This document shows, piece after piece, positions 60,945 to 64,000 of a DNA stretch of 64,000 nucleotides. This DNA is from Streptococcus suis (GTDB taxonomy: Bacteria; Bacillota; Bacilli; Lactobacillales; Streptococcaceae): NCBI RefSeq assembly GCF_017601095.1, contig NZ_JAGFUX010000006.1, forward strand, positions 59,050 to 123,049, in the 5' to 3' direction. The position numbers and the translations under genes are program-made. Each line of letters opens with the position of its first letter. Within the stretch, counting starts at the first letter, position 1. The notes beneath the pieces were generated by a model. That model saw only the letters and a program-made list of their open reading frames with translations, was not told where the DNA came from and searched no databases.

Positions 60945-62282
60945 ATGAACGATTTAACCAAGGGCAACCCCATACGGGTCATCCTCCAGTTTGCCATTCC
61001 CCTCTTGATCGGAAGTTTTTTTCAGCTAGCTTATAACTTTGCTGATTCCATGATTGTCGGCCACACCTTGGGTAAGGATGCTTTTGCCAGTGTTGGATCC
61101 ACAGCTAGCTTGATTTTTTTAATTATCGGTTTTGCCCAAGGGGTGACCAATGGCTTAACAATTGTAACAGCCCAACGATATGGAGCTGGCGACTGGAAAG
61201 AAGTTAAAAAATCCTTCCTGCACGGTCTCTTCTTTGCCGCTTGTGTCAGCATCTTATTGACCAGCCTCTCGTTAACCTTCTTGGACCCTATCTTGCACCT
61301 GATGCAGGTTCCAGCTTCTATTTTCCCACATTCCAAGGCCTTTTTAATGGCTATGTTTGGTGGCTTAACCTTCACCGTTTTCTATAACTATCTCTCTAGT
61401 GCCATTCGCAGTCTTGGAAATTCCAGGACTCCTTTGGTGGCTTTAATCATTGCTTCTTTCATCAACATTGGACTAGATTTTTTCTTTATTCTTGTCATGA
61501 AATGGGGTGTTTTTGGAGCTGGTTTTGCGACCATAACGGCTCAGGCCTTCTCAGTTCTCTATCTGATTATTTATATTTACCGCAAGGTACCACACTTTCA
61601 TCTAAGCAATAGCGACTGGATCTTAGATAGGGAGAACTTGATTCGCCATGCCCAGCTTGCTTTTCCCATGGGCTTTCAAGCCAGTATCATTGCCATCGGA
61701 GCAATTACCCTGCAAATTATGGTCAACCAGTTAGGAACAGATGCCATTGCTGCTCAGGCCATTGCCCTGCGCACCGACCAATTGGCCATGTTACCCATGG
61801 TAAATCTGGGCCTTGCCATTTCCACCTTTACAGCCCAGAACTATGGCGCTAAGCTCTATGACAGGATTCGAGAAGGTGTCCGAAAAACGCTAGTTCTCAA
61901 CATTGCCTGGTCCATCCTCTTTGCCCTCTTACTGATCCTAGGCAACCGCTTCTTCTCAGGCCTCTTTCTACCAAATGCCAGTCAAACTGTACTGGACTTG
62001 GCCCTGGTTTACTACATCATTAACGGATCTTGCTACTGGATTGTGGCTAGCCTCTTTATCCTTCGGAGTTTTATCCAAGGCCTGGGTAAAGGTTTGATTC
62101 CAACGCTGGCTGGTTTTGGAGAATTGATTTTCCGTGCTATCGTAGCCGTTCTGGGTATGCAGTATTTCGGCTTCTATGGAACCGCCGCCGCTAACCCCGC
62201 CGCCTGGATCGGAAGCATCTTGGTCCTCATTCCAAGTTCCATCATCTTTATGAAAAAATTAAAAGCTGGACAAAGTATATAA
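60945..62282 (+). CDS. MATE family efflux transporter
   Basis: This 445-residue protein with twelve membrane helices belongs to the NorM/DinF-type multidrug and toxin extrusion family. N-terminal PIRVILQFAIPLLIGSFFQL, YNFADSMIVGHTLGKDAFAS and the second-half repeat (LAFPMGFQASIIAIGAITLQ) show the two-fold pseudo-symmetry. It exports cationic compounds using Na+ or H+ gradients; the substrate is unknown. AAAGGAAACC precedes the ATG. Single gene ending in a shared terminator. Confidence 0.92.
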   Translation: MNDLTKGNPIRVILQFAIPLLIGSFFQLAYNFADSMIVGHTLGKDAFASVGSTASLIFLIIGFAQGVTNGLTIVTAQRYGAGDWKEVKKSFLHGLFFAACVSILLTSLSLTFLDPILHLMQVPASIFPHSKAFLMAMFGGLTFTVFYNYLSSAIRSLGNSRTPLVALIIASFINIGLDFFFILVMKWGVFGAGFATITAQAFSVLYLIIYIYRKVPHFHLSNSDWILDRENLIRHAQLAFPMGFQASIIAIGAITLQIMVNQLGTDAIAAQAIALRTDQLAMLPMVNLGLAISTFTAQNYGAKLYDRIREGVRKTLVLNIAWSILFALLLILGNRFFSGLFLPNASQTVLDLALVYYIINGSCYWIVASLFILRSFIQGLGKGLIPTLAGFGELIFRAIVAVLGMQYFGFYGTAAANPAAWIGSILVLIPSSIIFMKKLKAGQSI

Positions 62283-62283
62283 A

Positions 62284-62314
62284 GAAAACGCATGAAACTC
62301 TCATGCGTTTTTTA
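62284..62314. terminator. Bidirectional terminator between the MATE gene and 62301-62672
   Basis: The stem AAAACGCATGA/TCATGCGTTTT with loop AACTC is followed by T. The final codon and stop of the minus-strand gene are inside the stem. Confidence 0.85.
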
Positions 62315-62672
62315 AATAATATTTCCGTAAAAATTGGATATGAAGGAGATTCCAAAGCGCACCATAGCTAAGCCCAACCAAGAAAGCAAAGTCGACTTGC
62401 ACATTGGATATTGGTAGCAGATGAACAAAAAGAATGAGTCCTAAAACAAGCACTAATAGAATAGCTGTCGTCGTCTTATCCAACTTAAAATAGGCTGACA
62501 AAGGTTTATCAGGACAGGCTTGCACTTCCTTGAATTGTTTGACACTTGCGCCAAGATTGGCCCCAGCTGCCCCCATAATCGCACCAAAATAATAGTGAGG
62601 CAGTAGATAAACCGACAAACTAGCTACAGTGATATAGGTAAGCACCAACAAGGCATATATCAGTTTTTTCAT
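62301..62672 (-). CDS. Uncharacterised four-helix membrane protein
   Basis: This is a 123-residue protein with membrane helices at about 4-24, 29-45, 66-86 and 93-112 (LIYALLVLTYITVASLSVYL, IMGAAGANLGASVKQF, LVLVLGLILFVHLLPI, DFAFLVGLSYGALWNLL). No family recognised. ATG 62672 has AGGAGG upstream; the longer frame starts inside that site. The M50 protease gene lies upstream on the same strand. Confidence 0.7.
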   Translation of the reverse strand: MKKLIYALLVLTYITVASLSVYLLPHYYFGAIMGAAGANLGASVKQFKEVQACPDKPLSAYFKLDKTTTAILLVLVLGLILFVHLLPISNVQVDFAFLVGLSYGALWNLLHIQFLRKYYLKNA

Positions 62673-62753
62673 GACCAACCTCCTAAAGCTTTTTTATACA
62701 TTTGTTTACGAATATATTTTAACATATCATTGTTATCAGTCGCAAATATTTTA

Positions 62754-63830
62754 CTATAATAGTTGACTTTCCAACTCAATCTCTGACAAGAGTTTGCTAT
62801 AATAATCCTGCTCATCAGCTAAGAGCGGGCTGTTAGGCAGCATTTTTTTAGCCTGAGCCAGAGATTTTTTCAAAGCCTTACTATCTTCCGCAATTCGCTG
62901 GTGGTAGAGAGCCGCGATGACTTGGTAATTTCCCATAGGGTACTTGAGCAGAGCCTTGACCTGCTTGTCCTCCCCTAATTCTCTAGCCTCTTCCTCCAGA
63001 CCTTGCAAGAGATAGACTTCCAACAGTACAAGTTTTGCCAGCTTCACCATATAATCATTGTCCGATTTTGCTATCAACTTCTCCAATCGCTCTCGTGCTT
63101 CTTGATACTCCCCTTTGAAAATCAGCAACTCCGTCCAGTTTAGATAGTGGGTTTGTGGTAAATGCCCTGGCAAGATTGGCAGATCCAAGACAAAATCACT
63201 TAAATTCGCTGCAGTTGGGTCCACCATGACTTGAGAGGTATGTCTAAGTGCTTGATAGGCCAAGCGGCTATAGTCTGGATGAGTATACAACTCTTTTATT
63301 TTGGCACCATCCACCATTCCAGAAGGATTGGCGTTGAGGATAAACAAGGCTAGATTGAGGAGAATTTGCGATAGAGGCAGACTCCAATGCCCTGTTAAGA
63401 ACCCAATCAAAACAGAAACAAGGATGAGACTGAGATGGACAATCAAGCCACCTGCAGACATCAGAATCGACCGAGGATCATCCTCATCTCTTTTGACTCC
63501 GATATACTGAGCAGCTGCCCCTTGCACAATCACGGTTTTCTTCCATTTCCAGCCTTGGTCAGTCTTGACCAACAAACGATTGCCCAAGCCAAGCGCCACC
63601 AAGTCAAAACCCGTCAGCCAACCAAAGAAGGCATGACCTAATTCGTGGAGAATGAGGGTTAGGTAAAAAGTACCTAGAAACCAGACATAACCTAGACCAA
63701 ACACCCACAGTCCATAGAAGGAATCATTTTCTGGTAAAAGCTGAGCCATCCCATAAGTCGAATACATGGAACTCGCAAAACCACACAGAACAGAAACACC
63801 TATAACCAACCAATTCCATACTTTCTTCAT
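62754..63830 (-). CDS. M50 family (site-2-protease-like) membrane metalloprotease
   Basis: This is a 358-residue protein. The zinc motif HELGHAFFGW (HExxH, about residues 62-66) is in the second helix, and the third ligand is in ILNANPSGMVDGAK (NP..DG, about 167). About five membrane helices lead to a C-terminal ~170-residue helical part with TPR-like repeats (IFKGEYQEARERLEKLIAKS, ALYHQRIAEDSKALKKSLAQ). The substrate is unknown; intramembrane cleavage of a regulator or signal-peptide remnant would fit the fold. AAAAGGAGG precedes the ATG. Confidence 0.88.
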   Translation of the reverse strand: MKKVWNWLVIGVSVLCGFASSMYSTYGMAQLLPENDSFYGLWVFGLGYVWFLGTFYLTLILHELGHAFFGWLTGFDLVALGLGNRLLVKTDQGWKWKKTVIVQGAAAQYIGVKRDEDDPRSILMSAGGLIVHLSLILVSVLIGFLTGHWSLPLSQILLNLALFILNANPSGMVDGAKIKELYTHPDYSRLAYQALRHTSQVMVDPTAANLSDFVLDLPILPGHLPQTHYLNWTELLIFKGEYQEARERLEKLIAKSDNDYMVKLAKLVLLEVYLLQGLEEEARELGEDKQVKALLKYPMGNYQVIAALYHQRIAEDSKALKKSLAQAKKMLPNSPLLADEQDYYSKLLSEIELESQLL

Positions 63831-63873
63831 AGCAAACCTCCTTTTTAATAGTATATCAAAAAAAGACTAGAAA

Positions 63874-64000
63874 TGAACTGACCCCAAAAAATTGGACAAA
63901 TAATTATTGAAAGGATTTAGTTCTGTATTGGACAGGACTAAGTCCTTTTAATTTTGCTTTTATTCGTTTGTTGTTGTAGTAAAAAATATAATCTGTAATA
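63874..64000 (-). mobile_element. IS3-family insertion sequence, 3' end (continues beyond the window)
   Basis: The IS end begins TGAACTGACCCCAAAAAATT, starting with TG as IS3-family terminal repeats do, and is followed inward by the end of a transposase gene. The other end and any target duplication are outside the window. Confidence 0.85.
63904..64000 (-). CDS. IS3-family transposase OrfB, C-terminal end (partial)
   Basis: The last 31 residues of a DDE (rve) transposase are visible: DYIFYYNNKRIKAKLKGLSP, then VQYRTKSFQ and stop. The pattern Y-x-x-Y-N-N-x-R-x-x-x-x-L-x-G-L-S-P-x-x-Y is the standard C-terminus of IS3-family OrfB. Start and catalytic residues lie beyond 64000. Whether the element is intact cannot be judged. 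Confidence 0.9.
   Translation of the reverse strand, partial: ITDYIFYYNNKRIKAKLKGLSPVQYRTKSFQ

Noticed and set aside
62707..62714. TACGAATA, identical to the ComX (cin) box
   Set aside because: No gene follows on the plus strand; the next gene runs the opposite way. A second copy near 23410 also has no gene after it, so both look like chance.
1..64000. tRNA, rRNA or CRISPR arrays
   Set aside because: No cloverleaf-like clusters, rRNA sequence or regularly spaced direct repeats with spacers were seen on reading through; a covariance search would be needed to exclude isolated small RNAs.

Overview
The window is a chromosomal segment of a low-GC Firmicute, almost certainly a Streptococcus and most consistent with Streptococcus suis. 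The evidence is a Dpr ferritin that matches the S. suis protein as I remember it, the dcw order rsmH-ftsL-pbp2x-mraY, an orphan RitR-like regulator beside gnd, the scpA/scpB/xerD-like/cbpB/rdgB/murI block, DUF4059 beside trxB, and strong AGGAGG-type ribosome binding sites. No rRNA, tRNA or CRISPR array was seen. Most of the window is conserved core genome, mostly transcribed from the minus strand. The accessory or unusual parts are the left end (1-10 kb), the XRE/DUF3278 membrane operon (49-51.3 kb), the flavin-based electron transfer locus (51.3-58.2 kb) and several small mobile-element traces.

Layout. 1-4.3 kb: the end of an ABC ATPase gene; a compact cassette of two R2K-type ATP-grasp enzymes around a SIMPL-domain protein, preceded by a ribbon-helix-helix regulator with putative operators; a CsbD-like stress protein; dpr with a PerR box. 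4.3-9.9 kb: a low-molecular-weight phosphatase, then a tandem duplication of a two-gene module (MORN-repeat membrane protein plus OatA-like acyltransferase/SGNH protein). 9.9-12 kb: PAP2 phosphatase, riboflavin transporter ribU under an FMN riboswitch, trmL. 12.2-18.3 kb: yidD-rluB-scpB-scpA-xerD-like-cbpB-phosphodiesterase-rdgB-murI-yneF, mostly overlapping genes. 18.4-23 kb: lysA, BI-1 protein, HD protein, trmH-family gene, divergent acyP-yidC2. 23.1-23.8 kb carries no gene. 23.8-32 kb: greA, mltG, GNAT, murC, a charged hypothetical, SNF2 ATPase. 32-38.8 kb: two paralogous small membrane proteins, a MITE-like element at the der stop codon, der, nitroreductase, dnaI-dnaB-nrdR, AI-2E family permease. 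38.9-48.9 kb: ritR-like, gnd, YceD-like, trxB, DUF4059, DEAD-box helicase, mraY-pbp2x-ftsL-rsmH.

48.9-51.3 kb is an operon led by a small XRE regulator. Its control region holds three near-identical 18-bp inverted repeats. The operon encodes four membrane proteins, one an internally duplicated DUF3278 protein. 51.3-58.2 kb contains the parts of a Listeria-type flavin-based extracellular electron transfer locus: EetA-like, DmkA-like UbiA prenyltransferase, ApbE/FmnB, PplA-like flavinylated lipoprotein, DmkB-like polyprenyl synthase, membrane-anchored NDH-2 and EetB-like. Ndh2 would oxidise NADH, pass electrons to a dedicated demethylmenaquinone pool made by DmkA/DmkB, and from there to FMN attached by ApbE to the surface lipoprotein. 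The riboswitch-controlled ribU at 10.6 kb would supply the flavin. In this sequence ndh2 carries a one-base frameshift, so the pathway may be broken or phase variable, or the base may be a sequencing error.

The right end holds a second MITE-like element that truncates a DUF4300-like pseudogene, a KtrB/KtrA potassium uptake pair, a MATE exporter, a small membrane protein, an M50 protease with a long C-terminal domain, and the end of an IS3-family insertion sequence that runs off the window.
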